64,000 bases of DNA from Apostichopus japonicus (taxonomy: Eukaryota; Echinodermata; Holothuroidea; Aspidochirotida; Stichopodidae), in the NCBI RefSeq assembly GCF_037975245.1, contig NC_092575.1, forward strand, positions 14,302,310-14,366,309. The letters run 5' to 3'. Both the position numbers and the translations under genes were made by a program. The notes below the pieces were generated by a model. The model did not search any database. It had not been told where the DNA came from and saw only the letters and a list, made by a program, of their open reading frames with translations. Shown in pieces: positions 47,301 to 59,700 of this stretch. The first letter of the stretch is position 1; the number at the start of each line of letters is the position of its first letter.

Positions 47301-50082
47301 GCCGTCCTAACTGTTAAACATTTGCCTACACTAACTATTTACAGCTGTAAATAAGGAGCAGTGTTTGATAGTGTCTTGTTCCATTTCACCGTATGATATT
47401 CTCGCCTTATCGTGTTCCTTTCCTTTCTCTGTGAACTCAGCAAGTAAAGTGGCGTGTGATGGTTCCATCCATATCTGGTCTCTCAAGGATGCAAGGACCG
47501 TGAAGAAAGGTACCCAGAAAGATGTCACCATCAAACCAGTTTACTCTTTGGAATGGTGCGATTCTGACAGCGTTTATCTAGACATTGGAACATGGCCTGG
47601 TGAGTAAAATCAGTACAGGCTTAAATTACTGAGAGTAATCCTACTCGATGGTAGTTCATATTAATTCCACTAAAACCAAGTCATTCGACTCTGTGCATTA
47701 AAGGGTGTGAAGACTCGCTCAAAGAGAAACGTCTAATGCCGGTGATCTGACCTAGTTTCAAATGAGGTGTAACAGAAGTGTTAGACACCACCATCGATCC
47801 CAGAAAATACACACACAGCTTGCTACCGTCGGTAATTAGACGCTAGTGTACAGTCAGTACATACAGCTGCGGTCAGTACCCACAGTCTAGTGTAAAACGA
47901 TACAGCGATGGACATCTCAGGTCCAGCTAAAGATAACAAGGTATCACGTTTCATTACTGTCTGCATTGTAGCGACACGAACAAAACGTCACTTGCAAGCA
48001 ACAGAAAGTTAACTTTTTCAGATGGCCTTTAAACTGGCCAAAAGTTGAAAGCCTTTCATGTAAAGTTCCATCGTAATAGTTATTTGGTTATTTTACTGAA
48101 GCTTTAGTACACATGTAATTGAGTTGCACTATTGAACATCGCGTTCCGAGAAGTGTCATCTCGTTAAGATTATATAATCCATACAGATGTGGGCACCTAT
48201 TGCTCACTTAATCTATTAAACACAGAGATGTGAGCGGTGGCAATCAGTTCGTTGCTCCTATTTACTTCTGTTCAGATCAATTTTGTGTCCCTTAAATTTC
48301 ATGCAATTTTTTTTTTGTGCTTCATTTGCAATCCTTGGATGGTTACATCCATCTTGAGGGAGTAAAGTAACAAATCATCTGTTTGTGCATAAATTTTCTA
48401 AATAAATATATGTTATTGACATTATTCAACTGCCATTTGGTACTAGTGGTAGTAGTATAAGTGTGTATAACGTTTGAGAAATCCAAGTTACGGAACATGC
48501 TGTATGCCTCGGTGACAATTAGAACCTCCATAGATGTTGTGCTGCTAGATTCCTCCCATGTCATTATTTCACCAAGTGTCATAATGTTCCCACCTGGAAC
48601 ACTGGGTTGAATATGTACAATTCACACACAAAAAATGGAGAGAGACATCAATTATAGCGAAAAGCTACATCTCTAGTTTATTGTCAGTCTCTACTTCAAA
48701 GGTATCAAAAAATAATCGGAAAAGAGTATCAGAAAAGACTGCATCTCTCCTCACTAGCTGTAGTCCACCCTCTGCTATAGTTAATTACTATCCCCCTCTC
48801 ACCTTCTTTGTTCTGCCCAACATCTCCTCCCCAACAGATCTGGACTTGTTCTTTCCCAAAATAAACCAAATTAAAACAATAGTGTCTTTTGTGACCATGT
48901 GATGCACCATGCATCTAAACAAGAATGAGTAATAGACCCAGGTCAAAGGTCATTGGATTGTTACTATGGGCAGTTGTTCATCCTCTGCCCACCAAGGAGA
49001 AAACTATGGATGCCTTTAGGTGATACATCTTTACACCAAGATCTCCATGCTTATGTCTGCTACTTTTCAGTCCAAAATTTTATTTTCAATTTTTATACAA
49101 TTTTATTCGTTATTGCCTGTAGTGTGTCCTTGTTTGTTTTGGTTGATGTTACTGCTTATGACTATGCATCTGGTTTCTCTCACAGGTTGCGGTGTTCTGG
49201 TCAGCGGTGACGACCAAGGTGAAGTCTGGGTATACGATGTCTTCAAACAGGCCGAGTTGGCAGAGTCTGCCAAAATAAAGGGACCCTTCAAGCCAAATCA
49301 GGTAGTTAAACGGTCTTCTTTACTATGTCCTTATCTTTACAGGCAATGATTGTGCTACACGTGTGGACTCAAAATGGATGACATAACCTTTAACCCTGAC
49401 TCAGTATAATGCCTACCATATAAAACAAAATAAGAGAAATGTTTGCAGTCTTGCTCTGTTTGTTCTCCGAATGAAGTTGCGCTGGTCTTCCTTGTAAGCT
49501 CAGGACGTGCACGAAATGGATGTTGTGGCGAGCCAGGGTGACATTTTGAATCCAAATCCTCTGCAACACTTTAGGATGTGCTAACTTTTCATGAGAAAAA
49601 GTGGAAATATAACCCTTGCATCAGAACTTAAGGATTGGAAACTTCCTACATAGCATTGTCCATCAGCCATTTTGAAATATCATATTACAAGATGGCCCTT
49701 GTACCAATTACTCTGGTTTACTTACAGTCTGCTGTCATTCAGTGACTTTATTTTTACAGTTGATTCACGGCTCGGTATCACCATCATCATCCTTCTGATA
49801 TTACAGGTGGGGGGGAGGGGGAATGGGTTTGGCAAGTCGCATTAATATTGCTTTGAAACCATGTTTCCCCGCTCGCGTTATAAACCAACCATTCATCTCC
49901 ATTTTCAGCTCCTCCCGTGGCCAGAGAGTCGAGACGAAGAGGAAGGCGAGAAGGAGGAAGGCAAAGAGAAGGACGACCTTGAAGACAGAATCATCGTGAA
50001 CGACGTCTCCATCAGCTCGGACTGCAAGTACATCGTGTCGGTCACAAATAAGAACCTGGTCTGTGTCTGGCAGAAAGCATGA
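36946..50082 (+). CDS. LRWD1: Leucine-rich repeats and WD repeat domain-containing protein 1 (ORCA), complete
   Basis: LRWD1/ORCA binds the origin recognition complex and repressive chromatin marks in the nucleus. Fourteen coding exons join in phase: 36946-37288 (ATG 36956), 39078-39191, 39382-39534, 39932-40163, 40671-40987, 41352-41472, 42312-42418, 43769-43979, 44926-44995, 45885-46022, 46392-46525, 47441-47599, 49186-49301 and 49909-50082 (TGA). They encode 792 residues; human LRWD1 has 647. Residues about 25-110 are leucine-rich repeats (VLNLSNNRI, ILNLHHNHL, ELNIENNLL). A helical segment, a linker with four SQPPP repeats (about 309-328) and a Lys-rich stretch follow. The C-terminal half is a WD40 propeller, with diagnostic pieces VATCGSNIVCVIDCKTGIVL, IVIWDIG, LLAGCDNGC, GSIHIWSL, GEVWVYDV and LVCVWQKA. 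The extra length lies in the linker and in acidic loops (exons 46392 and 49909). Introns hold a SINE, a hAT MITE, an ATT microsatellite and dispersed repeat B. Confidence 0.94.
38221..38962 (+). repeat. Dispersed repeat A, copy 2, split by a SINE
   Basis: Both outer parts match 320-751. The left part runs from GCATTAATGTTCTT to about 38345 and the right part from about 38640 (GCAAGGAGAAATTTCC) to CTACCATACTG. Between them lies the tRNA-type SINE at 38354-38600, so the SINE is younger. It lies in the intron between the LRWD1 exons ending at 37288 and starting at 39078. Confidence 0.65.
38354..38600 (+). mobile_element. tRNA-derived SINE with duplicated segment in its head
   Basis: The head has an A box (TAGCTCAGTGG, 38360-38370) and a B box (GGTTCGAGTCA, 38422-38432) of tRNA type. 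Between them an 18-bp unit GGTGCCTTCCAATCATAA is present twice (38380-38397 and 38398-38415). That would distort the tRNA fold and could weaken internal promotion. The body contains CTTCGGTCAGCTTGCGGCTT and a small hairpin, and ends in an ATAC-rich tail. It is not a functional tRNA gene: no acceptor stem closes. Confidence 0.75.
43336..43687 (+). mobile_element. hAT-like MITE in LRWD1 intron
   Basis: The 352-bp element runs from CAGTGGCAGAGCTAGGGG to GACGCTCCGCCACTG. Flanks GTCCCGAA (43328-43335) and GTCCAGAA (43688-43695) agree at seven of eight positions, a slightly decayed 8-bp duplication. It is the same family as 8043-8446 and 54002-54334. It ends about 80 bp before the exon at 43769. 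A G run lies inside near 43639. Confidence 0.85.
44265..44420. repeat. (ATT)n/(ATC)n microsatellite in LRWD1 intron
   Basis: About 155 bp of ATT and TTA triplets with scattered ATC or ATG units. A minus-strand frame of Ile/Met repeats comes from it and is not a gene. Confidence 0.95.
47772..48027 (+). repeat. Dispersed repeat B, copy 2
   Basis: This matches 18217-18478 in the same orientation with small indels. It lies in the LRWD1 intron after exon 47441-47599. Similarity ends at AGATGGCC in both copies, which suggests a defined 3' boundary. Confidence 0.8.
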
Positions 50083-52430
50083 TAGCACCGAGAAATGCAC
50101 ACACACACACAGATACACCCATTTCAAAGCCCATGATAAGAACTGTAAATATTAGATATATGGTTTCAGCGGGTATGCAAGGCTTGAAATATCATCACCG
50201 GATTAGGTTTTTTTTCTATTTGTTTTGTCTTCTTCAATTTTAATGTACTGTCATTATAAGTATTCCACCTCCAACCCTCCCCCCACCCCACAACTTTGTG
50301 CATTATCATTTTGTCATGATCGATTCATGAAGCATTTTTTTCATAGAACATTTTTCCTATCAGGTTCCTGGTTTTAATTACTACATAAATTTGATATTGG
50401 TTCCTGGTGCCGATTAGTGGTAATATTTTGCTATTCATTTTTTTGCTAAAGTTTAATAAGAGAGATTGTGATCTTGGATCAGGCGTTCAATTCTTCAATA
50501 GTCGTATTTTGCACTTTTTCTCCCAAACAATTCTCAAGTGTTTTTTTTCTGGGATTTCTCAAATGAGGGAGACTCGTTTTGATTTGTTCTCTTATAAACA
50601 GCACCGCATGCAAATTCACTTTATGGAAAATTTGGCTACAATTAATTGAATAGAATAGCATATTTTAAAGCAATGACATTTGAAAGCAAAAATGAGATGA
50701 AGAATGTAACTTTTATTCAACTTTTTGATTCATTACTGTAATAAACTTGAAAATACAGACTTTTCTGGGGGAAAAAAAAGAAGGAAATATCGCTAGACAT
50801 TAATTCTCAGATATACATTCAAAATATTTTGTATGATTGTTAATGGTTATTGAAACTTTTGACACTTATTATCTGGATTAGTTTATATAGAAGAGTCAAA
50901 TCACATATGATCACAGTGCATTCTCATATAATAGTACAGCTGTGAAATCGATGGCTATAACTGCTCCGTCAACCTGTTTGCAATGACACAATCGAGACTG
51001 ACTCATGGTTGAATTGACCAATGAAGGTCAATCATAATATACAGTCAACACAAACTATGAAATTTTGGGCCCGTTCATGGCTTTTTGGACCAATCAAAAC
51101 TTGTCTTAATCTATTCATGCTCTGTACCAATAATGCCCCTAGTGCATGAAGTGAACCTATCACAGTACATGGTATGACCCTGTTCAAGCCTCGTCTAATG
51201 TTTCATGGATGCGTGGTATGACCTCATCAATTTATACTAGATATGACCTAACAGTGCTTCAGCTGTGCTGGATAGGATCTAGCAATGTTTGGTATGTGAA
51301 CTGTTCAGATGGCCGGCCAATGCCTGATTTGACCTAAGAATGCTTGAGATTACCCAGCAATGGTTGGTATGTACTACTAACGCTCGAGTCATGTTCTAGT
51401 ATGGATAGATGGCAGTTGACCAACAAATGCAATAAACTAAACATATTCATGCTTTTTCTGAGGCACAAATGCTTGATATGACCAAATATTGCACACCTTT
51501 CATGCCTCAAATTGTTGTGACATTTTTACCCTTGTTACATCAAATGCAACACAAGGCTGATTTATTGAGAAGACTGTTAAATTCAAGAAAACTGACATTA
51601 TGCTAGTTGTTTGAGGTTTTACCCTCCTGGACCTAGATCTAGCATTTGAAGAATGGAAAAGAATGTAACATGTGACAGTCCAAGATTAAAATAGCATGTT
51701 GTGATTTCCATGTTAGGTGGAAATGGGTTTACATCTTATAAAGGATCCAAAAAAGTTCTCTGAGGTCACCAGCAGTAAGGATCTGTGAATGTCACACCTA
51801 AACACCTATGAGGAATGAAAGACTAGGTTTAATACATTTTAATTTTGTTATTTTGGACAGAAGGTAAAAACTTCAGGCAAATAGTTTCGTGACTTCTTGT
51901 TGCAACATATTCAGTGTCATGTTATTCAGTTTAAAAGAAGGGGGCATTGTAAAGTACTCATACACAGGAATGTCAGCCCTTATCAGGACCTTTTTCCTAT
52001 TTTAAATTTTTTTTTTTGGTTGGTTAAATAATACAACCTTGTATTCTTTACTGTAAATCTATGTACCATGTGTCTGTACCACGGTTCTAATTCAATGATA
52101 ACCGTTCAATTTATTTTTTAACCTTGTGATTTGACCCATTTCTAATTTTTCACACAATTGGAGGGTTGATTGAGAAATAAAATGGCAGAGCTGAAACGTG
52201 GAGTTATGGATTTTATTTGATGTTGTGGTCTTCCTAAGACTTTTATATATAATTTATAATTATATAAATTAACCAAATTCATAACCATCGACCATCATAA
52301 ACAATTATGTACATTAATAAGCTGATAAAAATTAAAAATAATTTTGTAAATTAAGTATGAGTCTGAGTGTTACACATTGGGCAGGCCACTGAACTATTAC
52401 CATTTAGGAGCTGGAAAAGACTGGAGAAGA
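50083..52430. other. LRWD1 3' UTR and convergent intergenic region
   Basis: AATAAA occurs at 50740-50745, about 660 bases after the LRWD1 stop, and again at 52176. Either may serve for polyadenylation. No other gene is supported. Confidence 0.45.
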
Positions 52431-52435
52431 GAGAA

Positions 52436-53163
52436 CAAGAAAAACTTGGTGTAGCAGTGCATAATGGCAATATTGCAACCAGTTTATTTCAACATGGCAG
52501 CTCAATAACAGGAACATATGAAAATATTAACTCGCCCTCCTTAGATATCTTAATGCTTTGGCGTCTGACTTACTCAAGATCTAAATCCAGGTCTTTTAGG
52601 TGATTCCACCTAGTTTTACAGTTCAGCAGAACTAAATATTACATATATACTTTTCCCTACTATCAAGGAAATATGCATTAACTCACCGAGGTCTTAACAG
52701 AATAATTCAATTGAACTATATGCACTAGTAATACCATCATAGCAGACAACGCAATGCAGGGGATTCCCCTAATGGCGACATCAATCGTGACGTCACTTCA
52801 CAGTGACCACACGGCTATGGCCGCCATGATCATAAAGCTATACACTTTTATCACATACGAACAAATGCTGCGCACAAACACCTTCAAAATGGTCACACCT
52901 GCGTCATACCAAAACTCTAAAATAATATAATCAATATCAACTGTATGTTATTAAAAATAACAACTGAATTCCTTCATCCTATATCCATTTTCCCAGAAAA
53001 TAGCTTACAATTCCTGACGGAAAATAACCTGTCAGCTTTGAGTCACTGCGATTACCATGTACTCTAAGGTAGTTATCATGCTACGTTAGCATGCACACAC
53101 ACAATATAGTAATAACCTAACAAGAAAAACTTGGTGTAACAGTGCATCATGGCAAGTTTGCAA
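52436..53163. repeat. Region between two 45-bp direct repeats, with CRE and YY1-like sites
   Basis: ACAAGAAAAACTTGGTGTA at 52436 recurs at 53119; each is followed by a similar AGTGCAT(A/C)ATGGCAA segment, and each copy is about 45 bp. Between them lie a perfect palindromic CRE, TGACGTCA (52788-52795), and GGCCGCCAT (52819-52827), a YY1-type core. The arrangement looks promoter-like or like a decayed element. No transcript start can be proved from sequence. Confidence 0.4.
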
Positions 53164-53537
53164 CAGTCTCTGCATGGGTGTTCCATGCTATGGACTGCCA
53201 AATGCACCTTAAATATGAAATTTTGGTGGGGTCCCAAATGTCAACCCAAATGTCAACACTAGCAAAGTTCACACTTTAACTTATACAGGCAAACCTGTTT
53301 TTTTTTTTTATTCTCTCTTTCACTTGAAATATATTAAACCCCAGTGCCATACCAATTGCAACAAATATTCATATAAACAAGTTCACACTCTGTACTGAAA
53401 ATGAATGAAACACTTTTCTTGTTTTTGTCTCTCTCAATCAATTTGACATGAATTACATTGATTACCTGGCCAGCCATGACTTTGCTTCATGGCATCCATA
53501 CATCATCCTGGATGCAACATCCCAAAGACATGCACAT

Positions 53538-53542
53538 ACATA

Positions 53543-53612
<70 letters not shown>
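53538..53612. repeat. (TA)n microsatellite downstream of TBCK stop
   Basis: About 75 bp of TA dinucleotide, in the presumed TBCK 3' UTR on the minus strand. A shorter TA run lies at 53937-53951 in the last intron. Confidence 0.95.
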
Positions 53613-53615
<3 letters not shown>

Positions 53616-53738
53616 TTTGCATAACCTATACCTTTGTGTATTAACATATTAAATGTAAGTACTCCTTTATGACTGAGACTCCAGTAGCAATGTTAAATTT
53701 AAATGGCAGATTCTACTTTTCCTCTGTTGAGTCATTCT

Positions 53739-56700
53739 TCATAAATCTGGGGATGAGACACTCAAAATTCCGGTTGCTTTCAAACATTCAATGCCACCAT
53801 GCATCACACTGACCTTTGGGTAGCCGAGCATCACCAACTGTGCTGCAAACTGTCGTGTGAAGAAACAAAAACACAGAACATGTCTGAAAGTATTTGTTAA
53901 TTACGAGCTTGAACATACACACACATTAGCCTGACATATATATATATATATTGTTTGTTTAGTCGGTGGCAACTTAGCCTGTCTAGACCTTTGGAAGAGT
54001 ACAGTGGCGGAGCTAGGGGTATCGGTCAGGAGGGGCGAGAATGGTCTGTAGGGGCGCTTTCGACACTATCTAAGCGGAGCGCCACCACAGGTTGGCGCGT
54101 AGCGTACAGAAATTTTTGAATAAAGATACTCCCTAGATCGCTGGAAATGACCCTTTCCGGGCCTGGCTAATTCGCACATAAACGAAGAATAAATAGGTGT
54201 AATCGCCAAATTATACCAACAAAATGTGACAAATGTCAATAGGTAGATGAGAGCGTAATAAAAAAGGCAATAATCGTGAATAAGTAAAAAGTGGTAAAGA
54301 GGTGAAAAGGGCGCCAGCAGTCCATTTGAGTCCTGGTGCAAAATTATGAATCATGTTTGTTAGAATCATGTAAATGAGATTCTTCAGGATAATGACAAAT
54401 ATTTAGCCTAGACCATCATCTCAAAAACTCAGTAACAAGTTCCTTCTTTTGCCGTGAAAGTCACCGGTTTACTTCCTACAACATTTTCTCTTTCAGCATC
54501 TCAAATAGAAGTGCAGTGACGTTTGGTACTCGTTCATAAAGAGTACAATTTTCTTGTGCATCTGTTTGTTCCAGTTTCAACATGTAAGGGTCCAATGAAG
54601 CCATGTTGAGACATTTATGTTATACATTTAACATTACTTAGAAAACTCTGTCATCTTTTTCTTGCCAAATAGCAATACATATTTTTAGCATTGGTGATGA
54701 ATGCGATTAAAACTATGACATTAACTTTTGCATTGATATCACATGCTTAAGTTTATTACCCTATGATTGCATCATCTTGGACAAGACAAATATGAGGAAA
54801 CAAACGTTTGTTATGCAGAGTGTAAGAAAACCTAAACCGATAGGAAATTCATTCTTCTAGTGTTGTGTTGTTCAAGTAAATTCAATAAATCAAACCTTTC
54901 ACAAAGATGACAGCAAATTTTCCAGATTTATGAAAAAGGTGAGGTACAACTTACATTGGGTGCATTGTTCCCACGGTTGCCTACGACGACCACTACTCTG
55001 CCTTTATGGCTGTTAAGCTGCGTGACTCCGTGGCAGGGCACAAGGTCACCTTCGGGAGCAAATGCTTGATTAAATGGCATGTTGATGCTAGATGGTATGT
55101 GCCCCCTGCTGAAGCTGAAAATTATGTTAAGGATACAAGATGAAAAAACATGGACAGTTGATGAACCACTTTGACTGGCTTGAAATCTACTCTCAAACCT
55201 GGGTCACTTTACTATTTGATTTTATCTAGCATACTGTTTTCATTTTAAGAGCTGAAAAAATGCAATCAGACTTGTTACATTTGTGCATTCAACCATAACT
55301 CCAGATTGGTAACTCTTCATTAGACCAATCAGAAAGTAGGATGGTAATGAATATTCATTTGAGTTTAAAGGATACTCTTCGCTATTCCTGATGTCTAAGA
55401 TGAGAATGATGGGCTTGCTCGATTTGCTCTTCCGCGTTGGACTGCGAGAGTTTTCGATACCTGTCAGGCCGCAGAGCTCGAGGAGGTCTTCAGCTGAGAT
55501 TCTGGGACAACGCTCTGCTTGTAATTCCTCCAGGGATAGTGGCTCTCTCGACTGAAAAGAAGAAATTGATAGGGTTTCTGGAGTCTTACGTTTGTATAAA
55601 TAAGGCACTTTCAAATTGTTTCATGTTTGATTTAAAAAAAAAAATGAGTGTGATTTTGAGTAAGAAACCAACAAATTAATCAACAATTATAATTGGAATT
55701 ATAACAAATAGTCACTATGAAACGATTAATGAAAGACCTTCTCTGGTTTCTGGTCACTCATCATCCTTCCAAAATTCAAATTAAATGCTCCCTTGACTTT
55801 GTAAGTAGATTTAGGCAGCTCACCAGTTCAGATCTGGGCATCTCATTCACGTCCGTGGTGTAGTAAGATATTTGTTTCATCGAGAAGATAGATGAATCTT
55901 CCTTCTTTGCAGGTGGTCTGGAATGCTGTCTGTATGTGGCGCTCTTAGGTGTGTGACAAAAGATCCGAATGGAATCCTGGACACATCGTTCAATGTCGAT
56001 TTCTGCAGAACAATGGATGATAAAATGACACAAAACAAACTTGTTTTACTAAGTAATTTATCAAACTATAATGAGACAACGATAAACTTTGTATTAAACA
56101 GTTTGGTTATTTTGTAGGAACTTTTGCAAAGTGGGCCACCCAGGCCCCTCCAGTATCGTAACAGAGATCTATTATCATTTACATATCTCTGAATCTAGGT
56201 ATGACATTCACATGGGAGCACTCACCAGGGTGCGTAACACGCCGAGGTAGGCTTCCAACAGACGCAATGGGTTATAATTACTGGGTTCAAGTTCACACCT
56301 GGTCTGTTTCACGGATGGAAAAATGTGTTAGGAAACACAAGTTCGCCTGCTACTTCAGATACATTTACGTTTCAAATGATATACAGTAGTTTTCGACAAT
56401 TACAAAATAAATACATACTACTTAGGATCGACTGATGGTACATGACTAATAAACTTGTACTAAATGGTACACCACCAAAGCTACTAGACTCTTGGGCAAC
56501 AGCTCTGCGGCATTGGAGAGCACAGCCATCGATTCACAAGATATTGACAGAAGACAGTCACCCACCTGGCATATCTGAGATGATGAGAATGCAAGCACTG
56601 AAATCCTCCATCAGAAGGTAATCTCTCATTTGTTGTAAGATGGCTACCCCTACACAGAGTGGGAAGGAGGAGTTGCCTAACAGTAGTGTATCGTACAGGT

Positions 56701-59700
56701 GGAAAATCTTATGCAGTGGAAAGACATCTGGAGAAGGATGCAAAAAAGATTAATCAACAACAAAAAACATTTAACAAACTTTCAGAGTGATAACTTCCAA
56801 AGTTGACAGTGAAGTGGATTTCCACTGGTTAAGGTTTTGTCATTACTGTGACTAATAGATTGAAAAAAAATTTAAAAAAATTGAGGGAAGGCATACCCTT
56901 ATAACTTTTAACGAGATAAATTCCACATCATTTGACCTGGTAATTAAACACTGATTGATTTTAATTGCAAACGATCCCCATTCCGCATATACATTCAAGA
57001 GTAAGGTACTTTTATTTAAAGACACGCTGCGGTGTAGTTCATGCCCACAGCAGGGATTAATTTATCTAGTATTGCACTGCATAATGCTATCCAAAAAGAG
57101 GGGTAAATTGTTATAATTAATAGGGCAAAGATGTATGGCAGTTTTTGTACACAGTCTACTAAACTTCTACACAACATTACAGCACTAAAATTATTCCCAC
57201 GTACAGGACACGACATATCATAACGTATGCTAAAACCTACTATCCCATCTATACTATGACCATCAGGAATGGTAAACATTTATTTTTGAAAGACAGAGAA
57301 CTTGACCATTAACCATAGGTGTAGGAGGTGGGGGGGGGGGGGGGTGGAGGTGGGTGGTCTTGCAGTCTCCCCAACCAATATTGTTGTTGAAAATTCGGGC
57401 AATTTGCAAAGAATTTTTCGGGCACCTACTGAAAGAAGAATAATTTGCAATGTGTTTTTCAATGGTTAAGCTTATATTATTATCATCCTTAATATTGTAA
57501 CGACTTCCCCAATAATTCTAACCAATATGGAAGGGTAATAACATGGAAAATGATGGTATGTTATTGGCATGTGATGTAATAACCGATGAATGCCTATATG
57601 ATATGCACATTAACATGTTGAACGCGGAGCACGCAGACAATTTTGGTTATATTTTTCGGGCAAGTGGTTACAGCCCCCCAAATCAAATTAGGCTCCTACG
57701 CCTATGACATTAACGCTTCATTTAAAATTTCATTTTCAGCTCTGGGTCTGACACATATCATTACAATGGTAACTTGCTTGCTTGGGATTGTACACAAACA
57801 CAACATGGAAGGATGCTTCCCACTTACGTGCAAACATGGTGAGAAACCACTTGGTCGCAAAGAGTTTTGGCTCCAGTGAGATACTCCTCATGTGGTTGCT
57901 GAGTTCAGGGTCGTGGAATGCAATCAGATGGGAGAAAACTGCTAGATATTCTGTATCGGTTTAATAACACAAAAAATTGAAATATAATATTTTAATCGTC
58001 AGTGGGTATTTGCCTTCCAATTCCCCTACCTGCTCCCCCACCCCCCCTCCCACCTCCACCCCCAAGAAAAATTAACTTGCTAAAACTGCTCAAAATTGCA
58101 AATGTACCTGTAGAATCTGACTGTAATAAACTTATTCACAGAAACTGAATCAGGTTTAAAAATAGCAAATGAGATATAATCAGGGAAGGGAAAACGTTCA
58201 ACTATCTAACAAGTCTTTATTCGTCTTTTAATTACGGGTAAACATTCTTAAAGAATAGTGGGATTCTTTTTGTTATTGGTTTGACTTACCATCCAATACA
58301 GCGGAATTATCACTTGCATAAAATTTGTGAAGATATTTTCTGATGAAAGCTGAACAACAAGCAAAAGCCAAAGCTGAAAGAAGAAGAGCAAAAGCCGTAT
58401 AATAAAATTCGCTTAACCAGGGGTGAATCCAGGTATACGGAAGCCTCCTACCTATCAAGGTGGCCCAAAGTTTGAATGGCACGTACCCCTCTTCTGTGAG
58501 ATGGATATAGGGTTTTATTACCAAGGAAATCAAACTGTCCACATTTAACCGACAAGAATTCAAGAAAAGGAAATTGTACCAACCACCGCAACTGATAATG
58601 ACAAACCAGGTGGTGGAATATCCAAAAGGCAAATTTTGCATTTTTAGACAAACAGTATGTCTGCAAACTTTATAAGGATACCTTAAGTGGGTTTGAAGGG
58701 GTGGGGTGGGGAGTTGGAGGAGGGGGTAGAGGAGGGAAGATTTGCTGCATGAGGGTGACAATAGGGGGGTGTTAATCTGCTATTGCACGATACTCTTATC
58801 AGTCAATTTTCAGCTTACCTTCATTGTTGAAATTCAGATACAAGAATGGAGCACAGACAGAATCCTGTCCTAGAATTGGATTATAGAATTAAAAAGGAAA
58901 GGGATGGGAAACATAATTAAGTTATAGAATCAAGCAAGACATAACATACTGTGTGTTTTATTGATATGGAAGGTTGCTTAATTCCCCCCCCCCACCCCCC
59001 CACCCCCCCACCCCCCCAAAGAAAAATTCAAACTCCTCTGCTTGTCCGTCATTATTTGTAATAGAACATGAACCGTCCAGCAAATGAACTGCACAACAGG
59101 TATTGGATTTCAGTAGCAATCATGTTTTATCACATACCAACATTAAACAATGACCATTAAGTTGAATACAAAAAGTCAAGGCTTCACAACCTTCCCTCGT
59201 ACACCCATGGTATATTAAAATGAATAACAATTGTCTTAATCGTTAGGTTTTTGATATCATTTTATATTTTTGTAAAGTATTCAGAGTATAGCCCTCGTCT
59301 TCTTTATGTATATATACAGTTATGTTCTTTTGTGCATGTGCTACACTATATATCTTCGTAATGGCATCACATACTAAACCTATAGGTGATATAATCAAGT
59401 AGAAATGGTATTGCATCTAATAAATCTACCATACAGGAACAATCTTTTATTTTTTTTACCTTGCCAATATACGAGACGCGGGTTTGAGATTAGCCAGCAT
59501 TTCAGGATCCGTTTTAATTTGCTGTGGGCTTTGGGAGAATAGAGAATTTCGTCGTACTGATGGCATCTTCGGATATCTATCAACAGCTGGCTGTCAATCG
59601 GTAGTGGGGACTCTTTGTCGATTGCGTCGTACTCGGACATGAAGTCCCCCTGTCAAGGAGAAACCACAGAAAAATACACACAGATTTATACAGCATAAGA

